DNA from: JACRBT01 sp964474285
GTDB taxonomy: Bacteria > Chloroflexota > Dehalococcoidia > Tepidiformales > Tepidiformaceae
Reading direction: 5' to 3'
DNA length: 5,999 nucleotides
Assembly: GCA_964474285.1 (NCBI GenBank)
Contig: CAYYSD010000177.1
Coordinates: 1 to 5,999, forward strand
The notes under the pieces are model-generated. The model saw only the letters and a list, made by a program, of their open reading frames with translations. It was not told where the DNA came from and made no database searches. A program made the translations under genes and the position numbers. Numbering within the stretch: the stretch's first letter is position 1; every line of letters begins with the position of its first letter. Shown piece after piece: positions 1 to 5,995 of this stretch.

Positions 1-851
1 AGCCTGCGCCAGGCCGCTCCCAGCCCGGAGATATCCCGCCGGGCCGCGCTGGCCTCGACCAGCTGGCACACTTCTCGGAACCCCAGGCGATTGTAGGCGG
101 AGACAGCGGGCCGGTTGTTCGGGTCAACCGTGAGCACGACGTGGTCACAGAACTGGAGCAATTCGGCGGTCACGGCACTCGTCGCGGCCGTGGCGTAGCC
201 CCGGCCACGGTGGGCCGGGTGTGTGAACACGTTGCCCACGACGGCCACTCCCTCTTGCCGCGAAACCACGTGCGTGCCCGCCACCGCGACCAGCCGCCCC
301 TCGACGATGACTCCCCAATACACGCCGCTGTCGATGTGCTCGGGGATGTAGTAGCTTGGGCCGCCCTCGGTCGCGTACAGGGCGTTCACCTTGCGAATAT
401 CCAGTCCCGAGAGCCGCGCAACGGGCACAGTCTTCGCAGGCGCGAATGCGTCGCGCGTCACGCCCATCCGGATCATGGGCTGCTGGCTCGCCAGGCGGTA
501 GAGCGACTTGAGTGCAGCGAGGTGCTGCGGCTGGCAGGTCGCGTAGGTATGCGAAGGCCCGGGGTGCACGGAAAGGATTGCTGCGACGGCGTCCGGGTCA
601 CCCATCACAAACGTCGCCTCGCCCAGTCCGCCCCGGCTGTGGAGCACCACTCCCATCCCGGTGTCGCCGATCGCCTGGAACCAGCGGGTTCGTTCCACCA
701 GCCCCGGCTCGAGTTGGCCGAGGGCGTAGGCCGTGTACTCGATGCGCGGCCGCAAGATTTCGCGGACGCGGTCGACGTCGGTCAGGCGCTTCACGACGAA
801 GTCCAGCCTCCTCGTCGCCGCCGCCTGCCACCGAACGTCGCGCTCGGCCAT
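1..851 (-). CDS. GNAT family N-acetyltransferase, two-domain, 3' end outside window
   Basis: Reading the minus strand from the ATG at 851 gives an open frame of 283 codons with no stop before the left edge, so the C-terminus is missing. The C-terminal half is a clear GNAT domain. It has a core beta strand LVAVAGTHVV (residues 187-196), then GNVFTHPAHRGRGYA (206-220), whose R-G-R-G-Y-A is the acetyl-CoA pyrophosphate-binding loop. NNRPAVSAYNRLGF follows (245-258), the usual end of the fold. The first ~150 residues (with AYALGQLEP at 41-49) probably form a degenerate N-terminal GNAT-like domain, as in other two-domain members; that part is inference. The family transfers acetyl from acetyl-CoA to an amine; the substrate here is unknown. 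The start overlaps the upstream kinase stop as TGATG, with no strong ribosome binding site, so translation is probably coupled. The missing tail is probably short, since the fold is nearly complete. Confidence 0.88.
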   Translation of the reverse strand, partial: MAERDVRWQAAATRRLDFVVKRLTDVDRVREILRPRIEYTAYALGQLEPGLVERTRWFQAIGDTGMGVVLHSRGGLGEATFVMGDPDAVAAILSVHPGPSHTYATCQPQHLAALKSLYRLASQQPMIRMGVTRDAFAPAKTVPVARLSGLDIRKVNALYATEGGPSYYIPEHIDSGVYWGVIVEGRLVAVAGTHVVSRQEGVAVVGNVFTHPAHRGRGYATAATSAVTAELLQFCDHVVLTVDPNNRPAVSAYNRLGFREVCQLVEASAARRDISGLGAAWRR

Positions 852-1765
852 CAGAGCGTCTCGGCTTCGATATGCGTGAGTTCGACGAACTGCCGGTAGC
901 GGTGTTCCACCTGGTCGCGGCCGAGATTCAATAGCGGCGCGGGCCCGAAACCCTCCACCTGGAACGAAGCCACCGTCGAACCGTAGATGACCGCGCGGCG
1001 CATGGTGTGAAGATCGATGCGTGGCTGCGAATCGAGGTACCCCATCAACGCGCCCGCGAAGGCGTCGCCCGCGCCCGTGGGGTCGATCACGTCCTCCAGC
1101 GGAAACCCGGGCGCAACGAAGTAGTCGTCGTTGCTCGCAAAAGTCGCGCCATACTCGCCAAGTTTCACCAGGACGCCGCGCGCACCGTTCGAAAGCAGGC
1201 GCCGGGCAGACTTCGCGATACTTGGCGTGCCCGCCAGCTCACGCACTTCGCTTTCGTTGATGCAGACGAGGTCCGCCACGTTGAACGTCTTGTGGAGCTC
1301 GTCCGGGGCGCTATCGATGAAGTACTTGATCGTGTCCACCATCGTCACGCGCGGGTCGTCCAGCGCCTGGATGATGCGGCGTTGGAGCACGGGATCGGCC
1401 GCGGCCAGGAAGGCCGTCCCGGAGAGCTCCCAGCCCGCCGGCAGCACCGGGTCCCACGTTGCGTTCACCCCGAGCTCGGTGTAGAGCGTGTCGCGCGTAT
1501 TCATGTCGTAGTGATAGCGGCCGCCCCAGCGGCTCGTCATACCGGGCACCGTCGTCAGCCCCGCGAGGTCGATCCGGGGCCGCTCCAGCCTCACACGCTC
1601 GGAGTCAGGGAAGTCATCACCAATGACAGCGAGAAGGCGGACGTCGGTGAACAGCGACGCAGCAAGGGCGGCCGCCGTAGCCGAGCCCCCCAACGCGCCT
1701 TCGACTCGCCCAAACGGCGTCTCGATCTCGTCGAGGGCAACCCAACCGGCTACCAACAGGCTCAT
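851..1765 (-). CDS. PfkB/ribokinase-family sugar kinase, substrate unknown
   Basis: This is a 304-residue cytoplasmic kinase of the ribokinase/PfkB superfamily, of usual length. The N-terminal GGSATAAALAAS (26-37) corresponds to the substrate-side Gly-Gly signature. NESE (170-173) matches the conserved N-x-x-E metal/phosphate motif. DPTGAGDAFAG (228-238) is the second PfkB signature, with the anion hole and D234 as catalytic base, so the enzyme should be active. The segment DMNTRDTLYTELGV (87-100) matches, from memory, a widespread but uncharacterised 'sugar kinase' subgroup rather than ribokinase, fructokinase or adenosine kinase. It starts at an ATG overlapping the mtnP stop by four bases (ATGA), with a purine-rich site upstream. 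The position suggests a link to methylthioadenosine or nucleoside salvage, but MtnP already yields a phosphorylated sugar, so no kinase step is expected. Family is certain; substrate is not. Confidence 0.92.
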   Translation of the reverse strand: MSLLVAGWVALDEIETPFGRVEGALGGSATAAALAASLFTDVRLLAVIGDDFPDSERVRLERPRIDLAGLTTVPGMTSRWGGRYHYDMNTRDTLYTELGVNATWDPVLPAGWELSGTAFLAAADPVLQRRIIQALDDPRVTMVDTIKYFIDSAPDELHKTFNVADLVCINESEVRELAGTPSIAKSARRLLSNGARGVLVKLGEYGATFASNDDYFVAPGFPLEDVIDPTGAGDAFAGALMGYLDSQPRIDLHTMRRAVIYGSTVASFQVEGFGPAPLLNLGRDQVEHRYRQFVELTHIEAETL

Positions 1766-2643
1766 GAGGTTGCTCCCTCGCCAAGACGGCGTGCAAGGAT
1801 CGGCGCGAGGCGGTGGCGCACGTCCGGGGTGAGGTGATCGGGCGGCGTCACCAGCGCTGCATCGAGCGTCGTCCCACAGGTGCAGCTGCGGCTCGCCGGG
1901 AGCCCTTCCACGAGCCGTTCGACGGTCGCGCGGCTGGCTTCGACGTTCCTCGCCAGCACCTCGAAGACGGTGCTCGCGGTCACGCTCTCATGGCTGGCGT
2001 GCCAGGAGTCGTAATCAGTGGGCGTGGCGATGATGGCGTAACAAATCTCCGCTTCGCGAGCGAGCTTCGCCTCGGGCAGGGCCGTCATGCCCACGACGCT
2101 CGCGTTCCACGCGCGGTAGAGTTCGCTCTCTGCACGGGTCCCGAAGGCCGGCCCTTCGATGACCACGTACGAGCCCCCGTTGTGCACCACGCCCCCTTGC
2201 CGAGCCGCGTCCAGCACCGACTCGCGCAGTTCGCCGCAGAATGGTTCGGCCATGGGAACGTGCGCAACGACGCCTTGGCCGAAGAACGTCGCCGGCCGCG
2301 TACCGTTCGTCCGATCGATGAGCTGGTCGGGGACCACGGGTTCCCCCGGCGGGTAGTCCGCCCGCAGGCTGCCCACCGCCGATACAGCCACCACCCGCTG
2401 AACGGCGAGGGACTTCAACGCCCAGAAGTTGGCGCGCTGGGGAATCTCCCCCGGGAGGAGCGAGTGATGGCGCCCGTGGCGCGCGAGAAACGCCACCCGG
2501 CGACCGCACAGTGTGCCCACGCGAAGCGCATCGCTTGGCGGGCCGAACGGGGTATCCACCGCGATCTCCTCGACATCAGTGAGCCCGGGCATCGCGTAGA
2601 AGCCAGAACCGCCAAGGATCGCGAGGTCGATGGTCTGCGCCAC
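1762..2643 (-). CDS. mtnP: S-methyl-5'-thioadenosine phosphorylase
   Basis: This 293-residue protein cleaves 5'-methylthioadenosine with phosphate to adenine and methylthioribose-1-phosphate, recycling the by-product of polyamine and similar SAM-dependent pathways. Evidence for the PNP/MTAP fold includes ILGGSGFY (9-16, phosphate loop), ARHGRHH (54-60, phosphate-binding Arg-His), SAVGSL (88-93), GMTALPEAKLAREA (185-198, Met-Thr ribose contact) and TDYDSW (209-214). The two aspartates of the last motif (D210, D212) match those that give MTAP its preference for 6-aminopurines, favouring MTAP over guanosine/inosine phosphorylase. A C-terminal Cys-x-Cys (C254, C256) recalls the redox CxC of thermophilic archaeal MTAP. 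The start is GTG, preceded by AGGGG. It lies 22 nt after mtnA, whose enzyme uses its product. An oddity is EGPAFGTR (163-170) where the family normally has EGPRFSTR. A phosphorylase acting also on 5'-deoxyadenosine or adenosine is possible. Confidence 0.93.
   Translation of the reverse strand: MAQTIDLAILGGSGFYAMPGLTDVEEIAVDTPFGPPSDALRVGTLCGRRVAFLARHGRHHSLLPGEIPQRANFWALKSLAVQRVVAVSAVGSLRADYPPGEPVVPDQLIDRTNGTRPATFFGQGVVAHVPMAEPFCGELRESVLDAARQGGVVHNGGSYVVIEGPAFGTRAESELYRAWNASVVGMTALPEAKLAREAEICYAIIATPTDYDSWHASHESVTASTVFEVLARNVEASRATVERLVEGLPASRSCTCGTTLDAALVTPPDHLTPDVRHRLAPILARRLGEGATS
1773..1779 (-). promoter_or_regulatory. Ribosome binding site of the PfkB kinase gene
   Basis: The minus strand reads GAGGGAG, 7 nt before the ATG at 1765. 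It lies inside the end of mtnP and supports independent re-initiation at the ATGA overlap. Confidence 0.55.
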
Positions 2644-2648
2644 GGAAA

Positions 2649-2653
2649 CCCCT
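2649..2653 (-). promoter_or_regulatory. Ribosome binding site of mtnP
   Basis: The minus strand reads AGGGG followed by a 5-nt spacer and the GTG at 2643. No ATG lies close by in frame before the conserved phosphate loop, so this site supports the GTG start. Confidence 0.6.
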
Positions 2654-2665
2654 GGTGTGGTTGGG

Positions 2666-3700
2666 TTACGTCAGTGTAGCGGGATTCGTAGGCGAGAGCG
2701 CGGCCAACTCTCGCTCGAACGGCGTTCGAGCGATGCCCGCCTCCGTGATGATGCCGGCGATGAGGTCCGCGGGCGTTACGTCGAACGCGGGGTTGAACGC
2801 GGCCGCCGCCGCCACGGTCCATCGCCACCCGTCGAACCCACCGACTTCCTCCGCCGCGCGGTATTCGATTGGGATCGCGCCGCCATCGGGACAGACGAGG
2901 TCCAGCGTGCTCAATGGTGCGGCGATGTAGAACGGCACCGAGTGCCGCGCGGCTGCGAGGGCCAGACCATAGGTCCCGATCTTGTTCGCACTGTCGCCAT
3001 TTGCGGCAATGCGGTCCGCCCCGGTGATTACGGCCGAAACGGCGCCCGATGCGATCAGCGCCGCTGCCGCCGTATCCGGCAGCAGGGTCGCCGGGATCCC
3101 CAGGCGCGTGAGCTCCCACATCGTGAGCCGTGCCCCTTGCAGCAGCGGTCGCGTCTCAGTCGCGTAGACCATCGTGATGCGCCCCTGTTCCCACGCGGTT
3201 CGAATCGCCCCCAGGGCGCTTCCGATCCCGCCCGTGGCCAGCGAGCCCGTGTTGCAGTGCGTGAGCACACCCCCGGAAAGCAGCGGCGCGCCATGCGCCC
3301 CCATCGCGCGGTCCTCTGCGACCCTTTCACGGGCAACATCCGCGGCGAACTCCCAGGCCGCCCCTGCCCTTCCTGTCTCCCGTGCACCGCGAAGGAGTGC
3401 GAGCGATTGGTTCACGCGCGTGCCCAGGTCCACCGCCGTCGGGCGCGACGTGATGAGCGCCTCGGCGCCCGCTGAGATCCCGGCATCAGAGGGGTCCCGG
3501 GTCGCCGCAATCGCCATCCCCGCCGCGCCCATGATGCCCAGCAACGGCGCCCCACGGACGCGCAGTGCGCGGATGGCTTCGACCATCACCTCGACCGTCT
3601 CGATTCGCACGTAGCGTTCGATCGCGGGGAGAAGTGTCTGGTCGAGCACGTCCACTCCCGCACCCGAGACCAATCGAAAGGGGATGACTTCGCCGATCAC
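2666..3700 (-). CDS. mtnA: S-methyl-5-thioribose-1-phosphate isomerase
   Basis: This 344-residue cytoplasmic enzyme of the eIF2B-like isomerase family converts methylthioribose-1-phosphate to methylthioribulose-1-phosphate, the step after MtnP. Diagnostic motifs are VRGAPLLG (48-55), THCNTGSLATGG (147-158) with catalytic Cys149, ETRPLLQGARLT (182-193), GADRIAANGDSANKIGTY (227-244) with catalytic Asp229, and NPAFDVTP (303-310). These are MtnA motifs and argue against the related ribose-1,5-bisphosphate isomerase or true eIF2B subunits. One departure is RPTAVDLGTR (86-95), where MtnA usually has RPTAVNLxWA. The GTG start at 3700 is forced: an in-frame TAG lies four codons upstream, and the protein already begins just before the conserved LDQTLLP (19-25). 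No Shine-Dalgarno sequence precedes it; a TAnnnT hexamer does. It is probably the first gene of an mtnA-mtnP-kinase-GNAT operon. Confidence 0.95.
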   Translation of the reverse strand: MIGEVIPFRLVSGAGVDVLDQTLLPAIERYVRIETVEVMVEAIRALRVRGAPLLGIMGAAGMAIAATRDPSDAGISAGAEALITSRPTAVDLGTRVNQSLALLRGARETGRAGAAWEFAADVARERVAEDRAMGAHGAPLLSGGVLTHCNTGSLATGGIGSALGAIRTAWEQGRITMVYATETRPLLQGARLTMWELTRLGIPATLLPDTAAAALIASGAVSAVITGADRIAANGDSANKIGTYGLALAAARHSVPFYIAAPLSTLDLVCPDGGAIPIEYRAAEEVGGFDGWRWTVAAAAAFNPAFDVTPADLIAGIITEAGIARTPFERELAALSPTNPATLT

Positions 3701-3706
3701 AGACTG

Positions 3707-3712
3707 AGTCTA
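3707..3712 (-). promoter_or_regulatory. Putative -10 element giving a leaderless mtnA mRNA
   Basis: The minus strand reads TAGACT, then six bases, then the GTG start of mtnA. With the transcript starting at the GTG, the final T of the hexamer sits at -7, the standard position for a bacterial -10 element. I see no Shine-Dalgarno sequence and no TTGACA-like -35 at the usual distance. The hexamer also contains the in-frame TAG that closes off any longer MtnA. It overlaps an 11-bp perfect inverted repeat (3701-3711). This is a prediction from position and sequence only; galU shows the same arrangement. Confidence 0.45.
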
Positions 3713-3752
3713 CCGCGGGGTTGTTGCGTGTGCGGTGAGGTGTGGCCGGGGA

Positions 3753-5102
3753 TCAGAAGACCCCGCTGGCGGTGCCGTCTTCGGCGGCAGTGCCCAGCGC
3801 ACGCTCGCGGTCGAGCAGACCGCTCGTGCGCAGGATCCTCCTGCGCATGCCGCCGATCTCCTCGTCGCTCGCGCCCTTGACCACGGCCATCGACAGGTCG
3901 AAGAGCGTATCGGCGGTAACCAGGCAATAGCGGTAGTTTTCGCAGGCAATGCGCAGGGCATCCGTATACTGCTGCTGGCGGTACTCCGCCTGCGACTCCC
4001 GGTATCCGTTGGCGATGACGATGCCCTTGAGCTGGTCGCCTCGCTTGAGCAGTCGCTCTTCCAGCCGCCGCTGGAGCCGGATGTAGGGCCACTCGACCAC
4101 CTCGCCGCGGCTCGACTCGGCTTCGATGTAGACGAGCGCCCCGTCGGCCTCCATCTCGATCGGTTCGCCAGGCTGGCTCATGGGCGCGAACCCGAGCAGC
4201 ACAAGCGCGCGGCTCACCGCGGCCCGATACGCGGCGCCATCCTGCCAGACGAGGTCACGGTGGCTGGCGAGTTCGTTCTGCCGTTCGCGGGCCGCTTCCG
4301 ACTTCCTTGTGAGTTCCAGCATGGCCCGCTCAACCTCACCCAGCTCTCGTTCCACCTCGGCCAGTCCCGGAACGGCCATGGTCTGAACGTAGTAGGGCGC
4401 TTCGGCGGGCAGCACGTGCATCCGCTGCCGGGCCGCGTCGACGATCGCCTGCGCCACCTCGGATCGATTGTGCGTGACATCGTCCGCGAAGGCGGGCAGG
4501 AACAGGACCGTGCCCCCGAGGACCCGGAACTCCGCGGCGATCGGGACACCCGCTCCGCCCGTCGCAATCACCGTTGCGTTCTCCCGGAACGGACCCTGGC
4601 GATCATCGAACACCGCCCGGAAGCGCACCTGTCCACGGTATTCGCGCAGCAGCGGGGCGAAGCTGTTGCCCTCGGCCGTGACCCGCACCGTCTTGCCGTC
4701 GGCCGGCCGGATGAGCGGCGAGTTCCAGGAAATGCCCGCCGGGGCGGGCAGCCACGAGTAGCGATCGCACCCTTCGAACCCGAGCAGGCCCGGTTGGACT
4801 GCGTTTGGCCGCGCCACCACCACGACCAGCCCTCCCCCTTCGAGAAAGCGCTGCGTTTCATCGAAGCGGCGTTTCAGGAGTTCCGCGCCGGAGACGGCTT
4901 CGGCGCTCGATGGTGCGTTCACCACCGGGCGGCCATCAAAGGCATCGAAAGACCCGCCGCTGACAAGTTCCTTCACCTGCCGGGTGATCGACTCCGGGTC
5001 CACGAGCAGGACATCGTAATCGTGGTAGCTCGGCGCGCTAAACGGCGTGTAGTTGTCGATCTCCACGTTCGGCAACGGGTGGCCGATAGAGAGCAAGCGC
5101 AT
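3753..5102 (-). CDS. Unrecognised protein: alpha/beta domain, coiled coil and putative PD-(D/E)XK-like domain
   Basis: I do not recognise a named family for this 449-residue protein. Residues 1-230 look like an alpha/beta sandwich, with strands YDVLLVDP (29-36), GGGLVVVVARP (89-99) and GGTVLFLPAF (196-205). Strand-then-glycine patterns of this kind occur in GATase-like/ThuA-like domains. A charged, heptad-like helix follows (about 249-281). The C-terminal part (about 289-410) has helix, LLGF, D320, a strand ending in E327-A-E329, then KGIVIANGYR (359-368) and CLVTADTLF (393-401). This order resembles restriction-endonuclease-fold domains, but the expected E-x-K is E-x-E. There is no signal peptide or membrane helix. 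I chose the ATG at 5102 because GGAGG lies 7 nt upstream; in-frame GTGs at 5108 and 5105 would be only 1 and 4 nt from it. The ATG shares one base with the galU stop. Structure is inferred by eye; function is unknown. Confidence 0.85.
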   Translation of the reverse strand: MRLLSIGHPLPNVEIDNYTPFSAPSYHDYDVLLVDPESITRQVKELVSGGSFDAFDGRPVVNAPSSAEAVSGAELLKRRFDETQRFLEGGGLVVVVARPNAVQPGLLGFEGCDRYSWLPAPAGISWNSPLIRPADGKTVRVTAEGNSFAPLLREYRGQVRFRAVFDDRQGPFRENATVIATGGAGVPIAAEFRVLGGTVLFLPAFADDVTHNRSEVAQAIVDAARQRMHVLPAEAPYYVQTMAVPGLAEVERELGEVERAMLELTRKSEAARERQNELASHRDLVWQDGAAYRAAVSRALVLLGFAPMSQPGEPIEMEADGALVYIEAESSRGEVVEWPYIRLQRRLEERLLKRGDQLKGIVIANGYRESQAEYRQQQYTDALRIACENYRYCLVTADTLFDLSMAVVKGASDEEIGGMRRRILRTSGLLDRERALGTAAEDGTASGVF

Positions 5103-5983
5103 CACCACGCCTCCATGTTCGTAATGGCCCGCAGTTCGCGAAGAAGGGGTTCGCGCAATGCCGTTCGTTCGAGAGCGGCCGCAATCGACCCGGTCAGGTA
5201 CCCGAGCGGCCGGCCGGCATCGAAGCGGCGTCCCTCGTAGCGAAACGCCGTCACGTTCTCTCCGAAGGCTATCTGGCGGGCGATCGCGTCGGTGATCTCG
5301 AACTCTCCGCGCGGGCCTGGCTCGATCCGGTCGATGTGTTCGAAAATGGTCTCCCCCAGGATGTAACGTCCGACCACGGCGAGCGTGGACGGCGCCGTCT
5401 CGACGGACGGCTTTTCCACGATGCCCCTGATCGGCACAGGGTTGCCCTCCCCGGCCGGGTCCACAATGCCGTACTGCGAAACCTCAGCGCGGGGAACGTC
5501 CTGCACCGCGATGACCGTCCCGCCGCCGCCCGCCTGCCGGGCTTGCGCCAGCTGCCCGATCACGGGCACCTGCGCGAGGATGAGGTCGTCCGGGAAGAAC
5601 AACGCGAACGCCCCACCAGCGACGTGTTCTCGCGCGCAAGCGATGGCGTGGGCGATGCCGAGCGGGCGATCCTGGTAAACATAGTGGATACGGGAGCCGC
5701 CCGCCGTCCCCTCAACCGTCGCGAGCATTGCCTCGTCGCCTCGCGCTCGAGCGTGCTCGGCAACCCGTCCACCGGGGCTGAAGTGTTCAATCAGCGCTTC
5801 CTTGCCTTCGGCGATGACAAACACAATCTCGGTCATCCCGGCCGCCACGGCCTCTTCGACGGCATACTGCACGAGCGGCTTATCAACGATCGTGAGCAGT
5901 TCCTTGGGAACAGCTTTCGTCGCGGGCAGCATACGGGTGCCAAGACCAGCGGCCACGATCACGGCTTTCGAAACAGGAGGCAT
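5102..5983 (-). CDS. galU: UTP-glucose-1-phosphate uridylyltransferase
   Basis: This 293-residue enzyme, of normal length for bacterial GalU, makes UDP-glucose from UTP and glucose-1-phosphate in the cytoplasm for cell-envelope glycans and galactose metabolism. Motifs include KAVIVAAGLGTRMLPATKAV (6-25), the nucleotide-binding loop; PKELLTIVDKPLVQY (26-40); the metal-binding PDD (131-133); YGIV (171-174); EKP (190-192); GRYIL (205-209); and GRRFDAGRPLGYL (251-263), the sugar-binding end of the fold. The pattern fits GalU rather than RmlA or GlmU. Two departures are DRPLGIAHAI (105-114), where GalU usually has a GLGHA core, and PDD instead of GDD; substrate preference could therefore differ. 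The ATG at 5983 lies five residues before the conserved core. No ribosome binding site is visible; a TAnnnT hexamer lies just upstream. It probably heads a two-gene unit with the unrecognised downstream gene. Confidence 0.93.
   Translation of the reverse strand: MPPVSKAVIVAAGLGTRMLPATKAVPKELLTIVDKPLVQYAVEEAVAAGMTEIVFVIAEGKEALIEHFSPGGRVAEHARARGDEAMLATVEGTAGGSRIHYVYQDRPLGIAHAIACAREHVAGGAFALFFPDDLILAQVPVIGQLAQARQAGGGGTVIAVQDVPRAEVSQYGIVDPAGEGNPVPIRGIVEKPSVETAPSTLAVVGRYILGETIFEHIDRIEPGPRGEFEITDAIARQIAFGENVTAFRYEGRRFDAGRPLGYLTGSIAAALERTALREPLLRELRAITNMEAW
5110..5114 (-). promoter_or_regulatory. Ribosome binding site deciding the start of the unrecognised gene
   Basis: The minus strand reads GGAGG within the last codons of galU. 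It is 7 nt from the ATG at 5102, but only 1 and 4 nt from the in-frame GTG codons at 5108 and 5105, so it favours the ATG and a TGATG overlap with galU. Confidence 0.7.
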
Positions 5984-5989
5984 AGCCGC

Positions 5990-5995
5990 ATCGTA
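5990..5995 (-). promoter_or_regulatory. Putative -10 element giving a leaderless galU mRNA
   Basis: The minus strand reads TACGAT, then six bases, then the galU ATG. The spacing is identical to that in front of mtnA, and there is no Shine-Dalgarno sequence between. Only four bases further upstream are in the window, so a -35 element cannot be examined. Prediction only. Confidence 0.4.

Noticed and set aside
141..3475. Long plus-strand open frames opposite the GNAT, kinase, mtnP and mtnA genes (for example 141-899, 1007-1837, 1813-2679, 2630-3475).
   Set aside because: All lie opposite genes with clear family motifs, are rich in Arg, His and Pro, and show no recognisable motif.
2666..3700. 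Assignment of the isomerase as ribose-1,5-bisphosphate isomerase, which would pair with the kinase as in the archaeal pathway.
   Set aside because: The THCNTGSLATGG, ETRPLLQGARLT and ADRIAANGDSANKIGTY motifs are those of MtnA, so MtnA is the better call. The analogy is kept only as a hypothesis for the kinase.
3747..3765. A possible terminator hairpin (CGGGG / CCCCG, 9-nt loop) at the end of the unrecognised gene.
   Set aside because: The stem is only five pairs, it includes the stop codon region, and no U-tract follows on the minus strand. Read-through into mtnA cannot be excluded.
3697..4092. A 131-codon minus-strand frame running from within the unrecognised gene to the mtnA start.
   Set aside because: It is an alternate frame of the same strand, with low-complexity Arg/Pro/Ala content and no ribosome binding site. 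The main frame here carries the conserved-looking KGIVIANGYR segment.
3735..5240. A 501-codon plus-strand open frame antisense to the unrecognised gene and the end of galU.
   Set aside because: Its residue make-up is arginine-, histidine- and proline-rich with no domain pattern, as expected for a high-GC antisense shadow. The minus-strand frame has proper strands, a ribosome binding site and neat junctions with galU.
5989..5991. An upstream ATG as an alternative galU start.
   Set aside because: It is eight bases from the galU ATG and out of frame with the GalU core.
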